Positions 37,349 to 45,751 of a stretch of DNA of 64,000 bases are shown in pieces. Each line of letters starts with the position of its first letter. Within the stretch, counting starts at the first letter, position 1. Source of the DNA: Rhizobacter sp. Root404 (GTDB lineage Bacteria > Pseudomonadota > Gammaproteobacteria > Burkholderiales > Burkholderiaceae_C); the NCBI RefSeq assembly GCF_001425865.1, contig NZ_LMDS01000005.1, forward strand, positions 994,890-1,058,889. The letters are read 5' to 3'. The position numbers were made by a program, and so were the translations under genes. Under the pieces are notes generated by a model, which saw nothing but the letters and a program-made list of their open reading frames with translations, had not been told where the DNA came from and ran no database searches.

Positions 37349-39316
37349 TCAACGTCCGCCGCGACGGCCACCGCCGCCGCCGCCACCGCCGCCGAACCCC
37401 CCACCGCCGCCGCCGCGATTGCCGCCACGCCCGCCGCCCTGGCCTCCGCCGCCGCCGCCACCGCGGTTCTTGCGGTGGAAGGCATCGGCGCCGAACACGC
37501 CGAGCGAGGTCTGCAAGGGATCAGGCTGCTTCGGACCGCCCTGGCCGCCACCGCCACGCTTGGGTCCCGGCGCCGGGCCGCTGCCGCCGGCACCGAAGCC
37601 GCCGCCGCCACCGTTGCGGAAGCCGCGCCCGCCCACGGGGCTGCGCGGGTTCGAGACGAAGCGCTTGTCGAAGGTCTGCTCGAGCGGATTCGGGATCGAG
37701 GACGGATCGAAGTCCAGGTCCTCGTCGCCATCGTCGCGCGGGCTGCGTTCGAAGTTGTCCGCCGATTGCTGCGCCGGCATCGGCATCGGGCTGTCGCGGC
37801 GCGGGCCGCGCTGGCGGTCACCGCCCTGGCGATCGCCTTGGCGGTCGCCAGGGCGGCCGCCCTGGCGCTCGCCGCGCGGGTTGTTGCCCTGCCGCGGCTC
37901 GTTGCCGCGTGCGTTCGGGTTCGGTCCGCGCGCGTCGCGCTGGCCGTTGTCGCCGCTCGCCAGGCGCCGGATCATGCGCACGTCGCCTTCTTCGAGGTCG
38001 ACCCACACGCCGCGCTTCAGGCCGAGCGGCAGCACCACGGTGCCGTACCGGATGCGGATCAGCCGGCTGACCGTCAGGCCGACCGTGTCGAACAGCTTGC
38101 GCACCTCGCGGTTGCGGCCTTCGGTGATGACGACGCGGTACCAGTGGTTGGCGCCGTCGCCGCCGCCTTCGGTGATCGACTTGAAGCTGGCCTTCTGGCC
38201 TTCGACGTCGACGCCTTCCAGCAGGCTCGCCTTGTTCGCCTCGGTCAGGGTGCCCAGAAGGCGCACCGCGTACTCGCGCTCGACGCCGAAGCGCGGGTGC
38301 ATCAGCTGGTTCGCGAGCTCGCCCGAGTTCGTGAACAGCAGCAGGCCCTCGGTGTTGATGTCGAGGCGGCCGACCGACTGCCACTTGCCCTGTTGCAGGC
38401 GCGGCAGGCGCCGGAACACGGTCGGTCGGTTCTGCGGATCGTCGTGCGTGACGATCTCGCCGACCGGCTTGTGGTACGCGATGATCCGCGGCGGCGGCGG
38501 CACGATGCGCAGTTTCACGGGCTTGCCGTTGACCTGCACACGATCGCCGAACGAGACGCGCTGGCCGACATGCGCCGGCTCGCCGTTGACCATCACGTGG
38601 CCATCGGCGATCAGGTCCTCCATGTCGCGCCGCGAACCGATGCCGGACTGCGCCAGCACCTTGTGCAGCTTGGGGGCGTCCGGTTCCGGCAGCAGCACGC
38701 GCTTGGTCGCGGCGGGGTCCTCTTCCTCGGCGGGCTCGGGATCGGGCTCGCCGCTGACGTCGAACTCGCCGGACAGCACTTTCTCGAACAGTTCGCCGGC
38801 TTCCGGCGGCGGCACGGCGGGAGCGGCTTCGGTGCCGCCTTCGGCGGCGACGCCGTCGCGCGGCTCGCCCCGTTCACCGCGCTTGCGATCGCGGCGGCCA
38901 CGACGGCGGCCGCGCGGGCCGTCGCCGGCTTCCTCGTCCGAGCCGGCGGCTTCGCCGGCGTCGGCCGTCGCTTCGGCGCCCTGCGGCGCGTCGCCGGTCG
39001 AAACGGATTCGGCAGGCGCCGCCGCGACGACCGGCGCTGCGGCGGGCTCGTCGACTCGTGCCGGCATGACCTCGACCGGCGCGGCGACCGGTGCGTCGGC
39101 GGACGCGTCCACGGGGGCCGCGGCCGCGCGACGTCGCTTCGGCTTCGGCGCCGGTTCGGCGGCGGCTTCCTCGGTCACCGCGACCGCAGGCGCCGCTTCG
39201 TCCGCAGCCGGCTTCGCGACCCGACGCTTGCGGGCCGGCTTCGTCGGTGCCTCACCGCCTTCGACAGCGGGCACGTCGGCGTCGACCGGCGACGAGGATT
39301 CAGGATGGACGTTCAT
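37349..39316 (-). CDS. rluB: 23S rRNA pseudouridine synthase RluB-like, with long disordered extensions
   Basis: Makes pseudouridine 2605 in 23S rRNA. The 655-residue protein is more than twice the size of E. coli RluB. The core (about 213-450) holds an S4 RNA-binding domain (KLHKVLAQSGIGSRRDMEDLI) and the catalytic GRLDINTEG (Asp319). The N-terminal 210 residues are Ala/Pro/Glu-rich with an RGRRRGRRDRKRGERG patch. After 450 come RQGD-type repeats and a Gly-rich RGG-like tail (about 560-655). The start overlaps the scpB stop. The GC-rich glycine codons could hide small assembly errors. Confidence 0.9.
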   Translation of the reverse strand: MNVHPESSSPVDADVPAVEGGEAPTKPARKRRVAKPAADEAAPAVAVTEEAAAEPAPKPKRRRAAAAPVDASADAPVAAPVEVMPARVDEPAAAPVVAAAPAESVSTGDAPQGAEATADAGEAAGSDEEAGDGPRGRRRGRRDRKRGERGEPRDGVAAEGGTEAAPAVPPPEAGELFEKVLSGEFDVSGEPDPEPAEEEDPAATKRVLLPEPDAPKLHKVLAQSGIGSRRDMEDLIADGHVMVNGEPAHVGQRVSFGDRVQVNGKPVKLRIVPPPPRIIAYHKPVGEIVTHDDPQNRPTVFRRLPRLQQGKWQSVGRLDINTEGLLLFTNSGELANQLMHPRFGVEREYAVRLLGTLTEANKASLLEGVDVEGQKASFKSITEGGGDGANHWYRVVITEGRNREVRKLFDTVGLTVSRLIRIRYGTVVLPLGLKRGVWVDLEEGDVRMIRRLASGDNGQRDARGPNPNARGNEPRQGNNPRGERQGGRPGDRQGDRQGGDRQRGPRRDSPMPMPAQQSADNFERSPRDDGDEDLDFDPSSIPNPLEQTFDKRFVSNPRSPVGGRGFRNGGGGGFGAGGSGPAPGPKRGGGGQGGPKQPDPLQTSLGVFGADAFHRKNRGGGGGGGQGGGRGGNRGGGGGGFGGGGGGGGGRRGGR

Positions 39317-39990
39317 GCTTGGGGTTCCATGGGCGCGGCGTCAGCCGCTGGCTCGTCGGGAGAGTCGGAGGGAGGGGGATCGAGGGGAGGATCGAGAGGG
39401 AGCTCGGGCGCGGCATCGCCGGCTTCGAGGAGTGAACCTTGTTCCGGTCCGGCGGGCGTCAGCAACCCGGCATCGGGCAAGCCCGTCGCCAGCACCGGCA
39501 ACTGTTCGAGGCTCGCCAGGCCCAGGTCGTCGAGGAACTGCTTCGTCGTCGCGAGCAGCGCCGGGCGCCCGGGCGACTCGCGGTAGCCGATCGCCTCGAC
39601 CCAGCCGCGGTCCTCGAGCTGCTTGATGATCTGGCTGGCGACCGTGACGCCCCGGATGTCCTCGATGTCGCCGCGGGTCACCGGCTGGCGGTACGCGATG
39701 ATCGCCAGCGTCTCCATCACGGCACGCGAGTACTTCGGCGGCTTCTCGGGATTCAGGCGATCCAGGTACTCGCGCATTTCCGGCCGGCTCTGCAGGCGCC
39801 AGCCGGTGGCGAGCGCGACGAGCTCGACACCACGGCCCTCCCATTCGCGCGTCAGCTCGTCGAGCAGCGAGCGCAGCGTGTCGGGACCGACCTCGTCGGC
39901 GAAGAGGACACGCATGTCGCGCAAGGGCAGCGGCTGGCTGGCGCAGATCAGGGCGGTCTCGAGGACGCGCTTGGCATCCTGGCTATTCAT
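39313..39990 (-). CDS. scpB: Segregation and condensation protein B
   Basis: Kleisin-associated subunit of the Smc-ScpAB condensin, dimeric with two winged-helix domains. The 225 residues show the conserved YSRAVMETLAIIAYRQPVTRGDIEDIRGV core and SPGRPALLATTKQFLDDLGL. A Pro/Asp-rich C-terminal tail after about 175 is non-conserved. scpA is not adjacent in this window. Confidence 0.94.
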   Translation of the reverse strand: MNSQDAKRVLETALICASQPLPLRDMRVLFADEVGPDTLRSLLDELTREWEGRGVELVALATGWRLQSRPEMREYLDRLNPEKPPKYSRAVMETLAIIAYRQPVTRGDIEDIRGVTVASQIIKQLEDRGWVEAIGYRESPGRPALLATTKQFLDDLGLASLEQLPVLATGLPDAGLLTPAGPEQGSLLEAGDAAPELPLDPPLDPPPSDSPDEPAADAAPMEPQA

Positions 39991-40289
39991 GGGCTTCGTT
40001 CACATCCTCGGCCGGATCGCTCCCGGCTGGTATCGACTGACAGTTCAGTGCAGTGGCCGCTCAGCGCTCACGGTGAACGCCCGGCCGGTGGCTCGGGCAG
40101 ACGCGTCTTGCGGCTGGCAGGTGGCTGACGCTTCTCGCGTCATGCCGGTTTTGGGGCACCTTCGGTGCGCAACTCTCTCGCCGCTGGGCTTCGTCGTGGA
40201 CCGGGGGCACCGTGAGGCGCCGCCGCGAGGGTCGGCTTCGGCGAGGGCTGGACGCATTGTAACCGCCACAGATGACCGCGCCAGCGGAA
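39991..40289. other. scpB-rluD intergenic region, no gene seen
   Basis: About 300 bases between the scpB start and the rluD stop. Open frames crossing it are shadows of rluD or scpB with no recognisable protein. A small inverted repeat (GCACC/GGTGC) sits near 40158 without a T tract. It must contain the scpB promoter, but no convincing -35/-10 pair is visible. Confidence 0.5.
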
Positions 40290-41270
40290 TCAGCCAGTCG
40301 CCCCTTCCACGTTGCGCCAGGCCGACGCCAGGTCGGGCGGTGGCGCGGCATCGAACGCCAGCGGGTCGCCGCTGATCGGATGCGCGAAGCCGAGTCGCGT
40401 CGCGTGCAGCGCCTGGCGCGTCATCCCCAGCGCCGATCGGCCGCCATAGACCGCGTCGGCCACCAGCGGGTGCCCTTGCGCCGCCAGGTGGACGCGGATC
40501 TGGTGGGTGCGCCCGGTGTGCAGCTTGCAGCGCAGCGCGCTGCAGGCCGCGCCGGTCGCGACCACGGTCACGTCGGTGCGCGCCGCGCGGCCCGACGGCA
40601 CAACGGCCATCTTCACGCGCGACTGCGGATCGCGTCCGATCGGCGCCTCGATCGTGAAGGTCTGCCGGGCGCGCATCTCGCCGTGCGCGATCGCGAGGTA
40701 CTCGCGATGCACCTCGCGCGCCGCGATCGCGCGCGAGAGTGCCGTCACCGCCGCCAGGGTCTTGCCGACGACCATCAGTCCCGACGTGTCCTTGTCGAGG
40801 CGGTGAACGATGCCGGCACGCGGCAGCGCGGCCGCGGCAGCGTGATGCGACAACAGGGCGTTGAGCAGCGTTCCGGACCAGTTGCCGGCCGCCGGATGGA
40901 CGACCATGCCGGCCGCCTTGTCGACCACGAGCAAGTGCGCGTCCTCGAACACAATCGCGATCGGCAGCGCCTCGGGCCGAAACGCTCGGCTCTCCTCGGT
41001 GGGCACCAGGTCGACGACCACGCGCTCGCCGGCCCGCACCTTGCGCGAGGCGCTGCGTGCCGGTACGCCGTCGACGCTGACGTGGCCTTGCTCGATCAAC
41101 CCCTGCAGGTGCGTGCGCGAGAACTCGCCGGCCATCGCGACGACCGCCTTGTCCAGCCGCTGCGCATGCAGTGCGGTCGGCACCTCGGCCTCGCGGCGCT
41201 CGGGCTGCGCGGACCAGGGCGCCTCGAACTCGGTGTCGTCGCTCGCCGCGGGCGCCGGGGGCTCAACCAT
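40290..41270 (-). CDS. rluD: 23S rRNA pseudouridine synthase RluD
   Basis: Makes pseudouridines 1911/1915/1917 in helix 69 of 23S rRNA. The 326 residues have an S4 domain (about 45-105) and the RsuA/RluD catalytic domain with GIVHRLDKDTSGLMVV. LHTGRTHQIRVHLA completes the family pattern. The ATG at 41270 gives the usual start; the upstream frame extension belongs to the bamD region. It is divergent from bamD, an association seen in many proteobacteria. Confidence 0.95.
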   Translation of the reverse strand: MVEPPAPAASDDTEFEAPWSAQPERREAEVPTALHAQRLDKAVVAMAGEFSRTHLQGLIEQGHVSVDGVPARSASRKVRAGERVVVDLVPTEESRAFRPEALPIAIVFEDAHLLVVDKAAGMVVHPAAGNWSGTLLNALLSHHAAAAALPRAGIVHRLDKDTSGLMVVGKTLAAVTALSRAIAAREVHREYLAIAHGEMRARQTFTIEAPIGRDPQSRVKMAVVPSGRAARTDVTVVATGAACSALRCKLHTGRTHQIRVHLAAQGHPLVADAVYGGRSALGMTRQALHATRLGFAHPISGDPLAFDAAPPPDLASAWRNVEGATG

Positions 41271-41275
41271 ATAAT
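41270..41275 (+). promoter_or_regulatory. Candidate -10 element for bamD
   Basis: A perfect TATAAT on the plus strand, overlapping the rluD start codon on the other strand, would give a bamD leader of about 45 bases. The -35 position is GC-rich and unlike TTGACA. Confidence 0.35.
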
Positions 41276-41326
41276 CGCGACTCGTTTTTGACAGGACGGC
41301 ACCGCTGTCGCGGATGCCCCAGGCCG

Positions 41327-42139
41327 ATGATTCAAAAGAATGTGCTGCGACGGCCACTGGCTCTCGCGCTGGCCATGTCGATGGCCCTGCTCGCGGGCTG
41401 CGGATCGACTCCCAAGGAGCCCGAGTCGCAGTGGAGCGCGGAACGATTGTATGCAGAGGCCAAGGAAGAGGCCTCGCAGGGCAACTTCGAGCGCGCCGGC
41501 AAGCTGTACGAACGCCTCGAAGGCCGCGCCTCCGGCACGGCGCTGGCGCAGCAGGCACAGATCGAACGCGCCTACATGCTCTACAAGGGGGGCGACAAGG
41601 CCCAGGCGCTGTCGACGCTGGAGCGCTTCATCAAGCTGCACCCGACCAGCGCGGCAATCGACTACGCGCTCTACCTGCAGGGCCTGATCAACTTCAACGA
41701 CAACCTGGGGCTGCTCGGCAGCCTGGCGCGCCAGGACCTGTCCGAGCGCGATCAGCAGGCGGCGCGTGATTCGTACCAATCGTTCAAGCAGCTCGTCGAC
41801 CTCTACCCGCAGTCGCTGTACGCCGACGATTCGCGCGTGCGCATGAACTACATCGTCAACTCGCTGGCGGCGTACGAGGTGCACGTGGCGCGCTATTACT
41901 TGAAGCGCGGCGCCTATGTGGCCGCGGCCAACCGGGCACAACAGGTGGTGGTCGAGTTCCAGCAGTCACCGTCGACGCAGGAGGCGCTCTACATCATGTC
42001 CGAGAGCTACGACAAGCTCGGCCTGACGCAGTTGCGCGACGACGCGAACCGCGTGATGCAGAAGAACTTCCCCGGCGCCGCCGTGCCGGCCGAGGGATTC
42101 GGCGCACCGGCCAAGCGCCCCTGGTGGCAGCTCTGGTGA
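41327..42139 (+). CDS. bamD: Outer membrane assembly lipoprotein BamD
   Basis: Essential TPR lipoprotein of the Bam complex. The 270 residues start with a lipoprotein signal (LLAGC, Cys25) and contain five TPR-like units (AEAKEEASQGNFERAGKLYERLE onward). The conserved YYLKRGAYVAAANRAQ segment is present. The ATG at 41327 has only a weak AGG upstream. It converges on the helicase gene ending at 42153. Confidence 0.95.
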   Translation: MIQKNVLRRPLALALAMSMALLAGCGSTPKEPESQWSAERLYAEAKEEASQGNFERAGKLYERLEGRASGTALAQQAQIERAYMLYKGGDKAQALSTLERFIKLHPTSAAIDYALYLQGLINFNDNLGLLGSLARQDLSERDQQAARDSYQSFKQLVDLYPQSLYADDSRVRMNYIVNSLAAYEVHVARYYLKRGAYVAAANRAQQVVVEFQQSPSTQEALYIMSESYDKLGLTQLRDDANRVMQKNFPGAAVPAEGFGAPAKRPWWQLW

Positions 42140-42152
42140 GCCGCGCAGCGGC

Positions 42153-44129
42153 CTAGTACGGTCGCACCGCGCTCGCAAGCGTGGCGAGCCAGTCCATCGC
42201 CTCGGCCTCGTTCGCCACCAGCGACATCGGCGGCAAGGCCTCCCGCAGGCGCTTGCCGTAGTTCATGCCGGCCATGCGCGGGTCGCACACGACCAGCAGG
42301 CCGCGGTCCGTCTCGCTGCGGATCAGCCGGCCGGCACCCTGCTTCAGCGACACGGCCGCCTCGGCGACGAAATAGTCCGCGAACGGATTGCGGCCCTCGC
42401 CCTCCAGCCGCTTGACGCGCGCTTCGACCAGCGGATCGTTCGGCGGCGGGAACGGCAGCTTGTCGATCAGCACGCACTGCAGCGCGTCGCCCGGCACATC
42501 GATGCCTTCCCAGAAGCTTTGCGAGCCGACCAGCACCGAGCGCGGCTGGGCCAGAAACTGCTGCATCAGCTGCCGCTTGGGCACCTGGCCTTGCACGAGC
42601 ACTTGCAGCGAATCGCCGTTCGCGTCGAACTCGGCCTTGAGGCGTTCCCCGATCGTCTGGAGCGCGCGCAGCGTCGTCGTCAGCACGAAGGTCCGTCCGC
42701 CGAGCGCACGCGCGCAGCGCGACGCCAGGACCGCGACGGCTTCGGGATGCCCGGGTTCGTTCGGCTTGGGAAACCCGCGCGGCACGTACAGCCGCGCATG
42801 CGTCGCGTAGTCGAACGGGCTGCCCAGGCGCAGCGTGCGCGCCTCGGTGAGCCCGGCCGACTCGGTGAACCACGACAGGCGATCGTCGTCGCCCAGCGTG
42901 GCCGACGTGAACACCCAGGCCTTCGGCGCCAGCGCCATCTGCTCGCGCAGCGCATCGCGGATGTCGAGGGGCGACTCGATCAGCCGCGCCTGGTGCGGCG
43001 AGACGTCGATCCAGCGCACCTGGCCGTCCTCTGCCGGCGCAGCGAAGCGCTCGGCCAGGGTCGCGAACTGCTGGGCGCGTTCGCCGAGCTTGACGAAGTC
43101 GGGCGAGCTGTCGGCGACGACCTTCAGGGCCGCGCCGGCGGCGTCGCACGCCTGCCGCACGCCGGCCAGCGCCTCGATGAAATCGGCCTGCGCGCCGCGT
43201 TCGTTCCAGCGAAGCTTCAAGGTGCCCCGCAGATCGCGCAGCCGCCCGGCTGCCGCGATGCGCAGGTCGCGCGCCGCGCGGTCGCACGCGCCGGCGATCT
43301 CCTGCCAGGGCTGCAGCCCGCGCGCCTGCTGCAGGCCGGCGCCCAGCACGTCGCGCGCAAAGTCGATCACCTGGCCGGTGCCAAGCGTGGTGCCGAGGAA
43401 CTGCACGCCCGCCTCGGTCAGTTGATGGGCTTCGTCGAACAACGCGACCTCGACGCTGGGCAGCAGCTCCGCCACGCCGCTGTCGCGCAGGCTCATGTCG
43501 GCGAAGAACAGGTGGTGGTTGACGACCACGATGTCCGCGAGCATCGCCTCGCGCCGGGCCTTCACGACATGGCACTGGCGAAACTGCGGGCACTCCTGGC
43601 CAAGGCAGTTCTCGCGCGTCGAAGTCACGAGCGGGATCACGCTGCTGCGCTCGTCGAGCCCGTCGAGCTCCGCCAGATCGCCGCTGACGGTGACGTGCGA
43701 CCACTGCTCGACCTTGGCCAGGGTGCGCACGGCCCAGCGGTCGGGCAGCGTCTCGGCCTGTCGCGCCTGGTTCAAGCGGTGCAGGCACAAGTAACTGCTG
43801 CGCCCTTTCAGCAGCGCGACCGCCACGGGCAGCTGCAGCGCCTCGCGCAAGCGCGGGATGTCGCGCAGGAAGAGCTGGTCCTGCAGGCTCTTGGTGGCGG
43901 TGCTCACAAGCGCCCGCGCGCCGCTGAGCAGCGTGGGCACCAGGTAGGCGAAGGTCTTGCCGACGCCGGTGCCCGCCTCGGCGACCAGCGCCGTGCGGGT
44001 GTCGATGGCCTGCGCGACGCCAAGCGCCATGCGCAACTGGACCTCGCGCTCGACGTGGTTTGCATCGGCCCGGGCGAGCGCACCGTCGCGGGCGAATGCC
44101 GCGGCGACGGCCTCCTCGAGCGCGCTCAC
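42153..44129 (-). CDS. DinG/YoaA-family ATP-dependent DNA helicase
   Basis: XPD-like superfamily 2 helicase, probably 5'-3', acting on damaged or stalled DNA. The 658 residues have Walker A AEAGTGVGKT (50-59), DEAH (FDEAHQL), and four Cys spaced for a 4Fe-4S cluster (the YLCLH Cys and CLGQECPQFRQC). Motif VI is QGAGRLIRSETDRG. It is closer to YoaA than to DinG by length and cysteine spacing, but I do not separate them confidently. The start is GTG at 44129, overlapping the DUF465 stop (GTGA). Confidence 0.9.
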   Translation of the reverse strand: MSALEEAVAAAFARDGALARADANHVEREVQLRMALGVAQAIDTRTALVAEAGTGVGKTFAYLVPTLLSGARALVSTATKSLQDQLFLRDIPRLREALQLPVAVALLKGRSSYLCLHRLNQARQAETLPDRWAVRTLAKVEQWSHVTVSGDLAELDGLDERSSVIPLVTSTRENCLGQECPQFRQCHVVKARREAMLADIVVVNHHLFFADMSLRDSGVAELLPSVEVALFDEAHQLTEAGVQFLGTTLGTGQVIDFARDVLGAGLQQARGLQPWQEIAGACDRAARDLRIAAAGRLRDLRGTLKLRWNERGAQADFIEALAGVRQACDAAGAALKVVADSSPDFVKLGERAQQFATLAERFAAPAEDGQVRWIDVSPHQARLIESPLDIRDALREQMALAPKAWVFTSATLGDDDRLSWFTESAGLTEARTLRLGSPFDYATHARLYVPRGFPKPNEPGHPEAVAVLASRCARALGGRTFVLTTTLRALQTIGERLKAEFDANGDSLQVLVQGQVPKRQLMQQFLAQPRSVLVGSQSFWEGIDVPGDALQCVLIDKLPFPPPNDPLVEARVKRLEGEGRNPFADYFVAEAAVSLKQGAGRLIRSETDRGLLVVCDPRMAGMNYGKRLREALPPMSLVANEAEAMDWLATLASAVRPY

Positions 44130-44329
44130 GCCGGCTCGGGCGGATCGATCTCCGCTTCGAGCCGCGCGATCTGGTCGCGCAGCAGCAGGCGGCGTTTCTT
44201 GAGGCGGCGCAGGCTGAGTTCGTCGTCCGGCAGGCTGAGCGCCGCCTGGTCGATCAGGTTGTCGAGGTCGGCGTGCTCCATCCGCAGCTCGATCAGCCGG
44301 CGCGGCGGGGAATGCAGGTTCAGGTCCAT
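44126..44329 (-). CDS. DUF465 (YdcH-like) small coiled-coil protein
   Basis: A 67-residue protein with the DUF465 pattern: LIELRMEHADLDNLID followed by LRRLKKRRLLLRDQIARLE. It is helical throughout, probably a short coiled-coil hairpin. The function is unknown in the family. The ATG at 44329 is chosen on family length; the upstream frame extends through the divergent promoter. It is translationally coupled to the helicase. Confidence 0.85.
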   Translation of the reverse strand: MDLNLHSPPRRLIELRMEHADLDNLIDQAALSLPDDELSLRRLKKRRLLLRDQIARLEAEIDPPEPA

Positions 44330-44389
44330 TGGGGGTGCCGTCGCGGAGTCTTCTGTGCGTTTTTCGGCAGGGTGAGCTCGAGCAAACCG

Positions 44390-44397
44390 ATTATAGT
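44390..44397. promoter_or_regulatory. Overlapping divergent -10 elements (DUF465 and PP2C)
   Basis: The AT-rich octamer reads TATAAT on the minus strand (44395-44390, toward DUF465) and TATAGT on the plus strand (44392-44397, toward the phosphatase, 7 bases before its ATG). No good -35 is seen on either side. On the plus strand transcription would begin at or next to the start codon. Confidence 0.3.
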
Positions 44398-44404
44398 TTT
44401 CTAC

Positions 44405-45172
44405 ATGAGCACAGCGACCTTGGCGTATCGCCTGACAGGCACCACCGGGTTGCACCGGGGCGATCGCGCCTACCAGCAGGACCAGGTCGAAATCCTCCCG
44501 CACGACCGCACGCCCGGCTGCCTGCTCGCGGTCCTCGCGGACGGCATGGGCGGCAAGAGCGGCGGGCGCAAGGCGGCGGACCAGGTGCTGCTGACCGCGA
44601 ACCAGCTGTTCGAGCGCTATTCGCCGAGTCGCGACAATCCGGGCGAGGCGCTGAAGCAGCTGGTGCTGGAAGCGCACCTGATGATCAAGCTGACCGCGAT
44701 CACCTCCGAGGAGGAGCCGCACAGCACGGTCGCCGCGTTCATCGTCAGCCCGTCACGCGACTGCGACGTGATCCATGCCGGCGATTCGCGCGTGTACCAC
44801 TTCCGCGGCGCCGATCTCGTCAGCCGTACGATCGACCATTCGTACGTCCAGCGGCTCGTCGACGAGGGCCAGATCACCGAGGACGAGGCCAATGCGCATG
44901 CCCAGTCCAACCTCTTGACGGGCTGCCTCGGCACCAATGCCGACCCGCCGCTGTCGCACAAGCACCTGGGCCAACTGGAGATCGGCGACAGCCTGCTCGC
45001 CTGCAGCGACGGGCTGTGGCACTACTTCACGCCGCGCGAACTCGGTGCGATCGTCCAGGCCCTGCCGGCGCGCGAGGCTGGCGAAATGCTGGTCAGCAAG
45101 GCCCGTCAACGGGCCCGCGGCGGTGGCGACAACCTGTCGCTGGCGCTGGTGCGGGTCGAAGCGCTGGACTGA
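44405..45172 (+). CDS. PP2C-family serine/threonine protein phosphatase
   Basis: Metal-dependent phosphatase. The 255 residues carry the PP2C aspartates: DQDQVE-type start (YQQDQVEILP), VLADGMGGKSGG, IHAGDSRVYHFRG, ACSDGLWHY and GGDNLSLALV. No partner Ser/Thr kinase or FHA protein is in the window. The ATG at 44405 is very close to the putative -10. Its stop abuts the stop of the convergent gene (TGA|TCA). Confidence 0.92.
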   Translation: MSTATLAYRLTGTTGLHRGDRAYQQDQVEILPHDRTPGCLLAVLADGMGGKSGGRKAADQVLLTANQLFERYSPSRDNPGEALKQLVLEAHLMIKLTAITSEEEPHSTVAAFIVSPSRDCDVIHAGDSRVYHFRGADLVSRTIDHSYVQRLVDEGQITEDEANAHAQSNLLTGCLGTNADPPLSHKHLGQLEIGDSLLACSDGLWHYFTPRELGAIVQALPAREAGEMLVSKARQRARGGGDNLSLALVRVEALD

Positions 45173-45751
45173 TCAGCGCGGCGCCGAGGCGCCCGATGGC
45201 ACCGGCAGCGGCGCAGCCGCCCTGCCCTGTGCGGCCCGCTCCGCATTGCGACGCTCGACGCTGTCGCGGTGTTCACGCGCTGCCCGCGCCCGCGCCTCGA
45301 ACTTGTTGGCGTTTTCTCGCTCTTGCGAAGCGCTCAGCATCGGCGCGCGCGGCTCTGAAGTCTTGCCTGCCGACGTGGGGGGCGGCGGTTCGGCCGCACG
45401 CCGCAGACGCACACCCGGCGGCCCGGATGCCGCGTCGCTGGCGCGACCCTGCTGCGCTTCGAGGCGTTCGGCGATGGCCTTGCGGCGCGCCGCGGCCGTT
45501 TCGCGCCGGCGCGCCTCGTCGAGCTGGAGCTGCGCCTGCCGCAGGCTCGCCGTCTTCTCGCGGTGCGCGCGGCGCGCCTCTTCGAGACACGGAGCGACCA
45601 GGAAACGGGTTTCGCACTCACGCTCCTGCTCGGCCAGGCGCGCGTTGGCGGCCGCACGCTCGCCGGCAATCCGGTCGTGCGCCGCATCGGCGGCCAGCGC
45701 CCAGGCCGGCAGCGCAAGCGCCAACACGGCGAGGACGGGACGGATGTTCAT
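45173..45751 (-). CDS. Secreted coiled-coil protein of unknown function
   Basis: A 192-residue protein with a clear signal peptide (residues 1-20, cleavage after AWALA). An Arg/Glu/Ala-rich coiled-coil follows (about 25-105, with two Cys at about 46 and 55 that could form a periplasmic disulfide). The C-terminus is Pro/Ala-rich and disordered. I do not recognise a named family, although similar short periplasmic proteins occur next to zapE in Burkholderiales. The ATG overlaps the zapE stop (ATGA), so it is co-transcribed with it. Confidence 0.7.
   Translation of the reverse strand: MNIRPVLAVLALALPAWALAADAAHDRIAGERAAANARLAEQERECETRFLVAPCLEEARRAHREKTASLRQAQLQLDEARRRETAAARRKAIAERLEAQQGRASDAASGPPGVRLRRAAEPPPPTSAGKTSEPRAPMLSASQERENANKFEARARAAREHRDSVERRNAERAAQGRAAAPLPVPSGASAPR

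Noticed and set aside
37360..37640. GC-rich short repeats suggesting a tandem repeat array
   Set aside because: They are glycine codons of the RluB tail in an open frame and are explained by the protein; no spacer structure is present.
41288..41293. Perfect TTGACA upstream of bamD
   Set aside because: At 17 bases downstream there is CGGATG, not a -10, and the transcript would begin at the start codon.
42140..42152. GCCGC/GCGGC hairpin between bamD and the helicase gene
   Set aside because: Only a 5-bp stem and no T tract on either strand; not enough to call a terminator.
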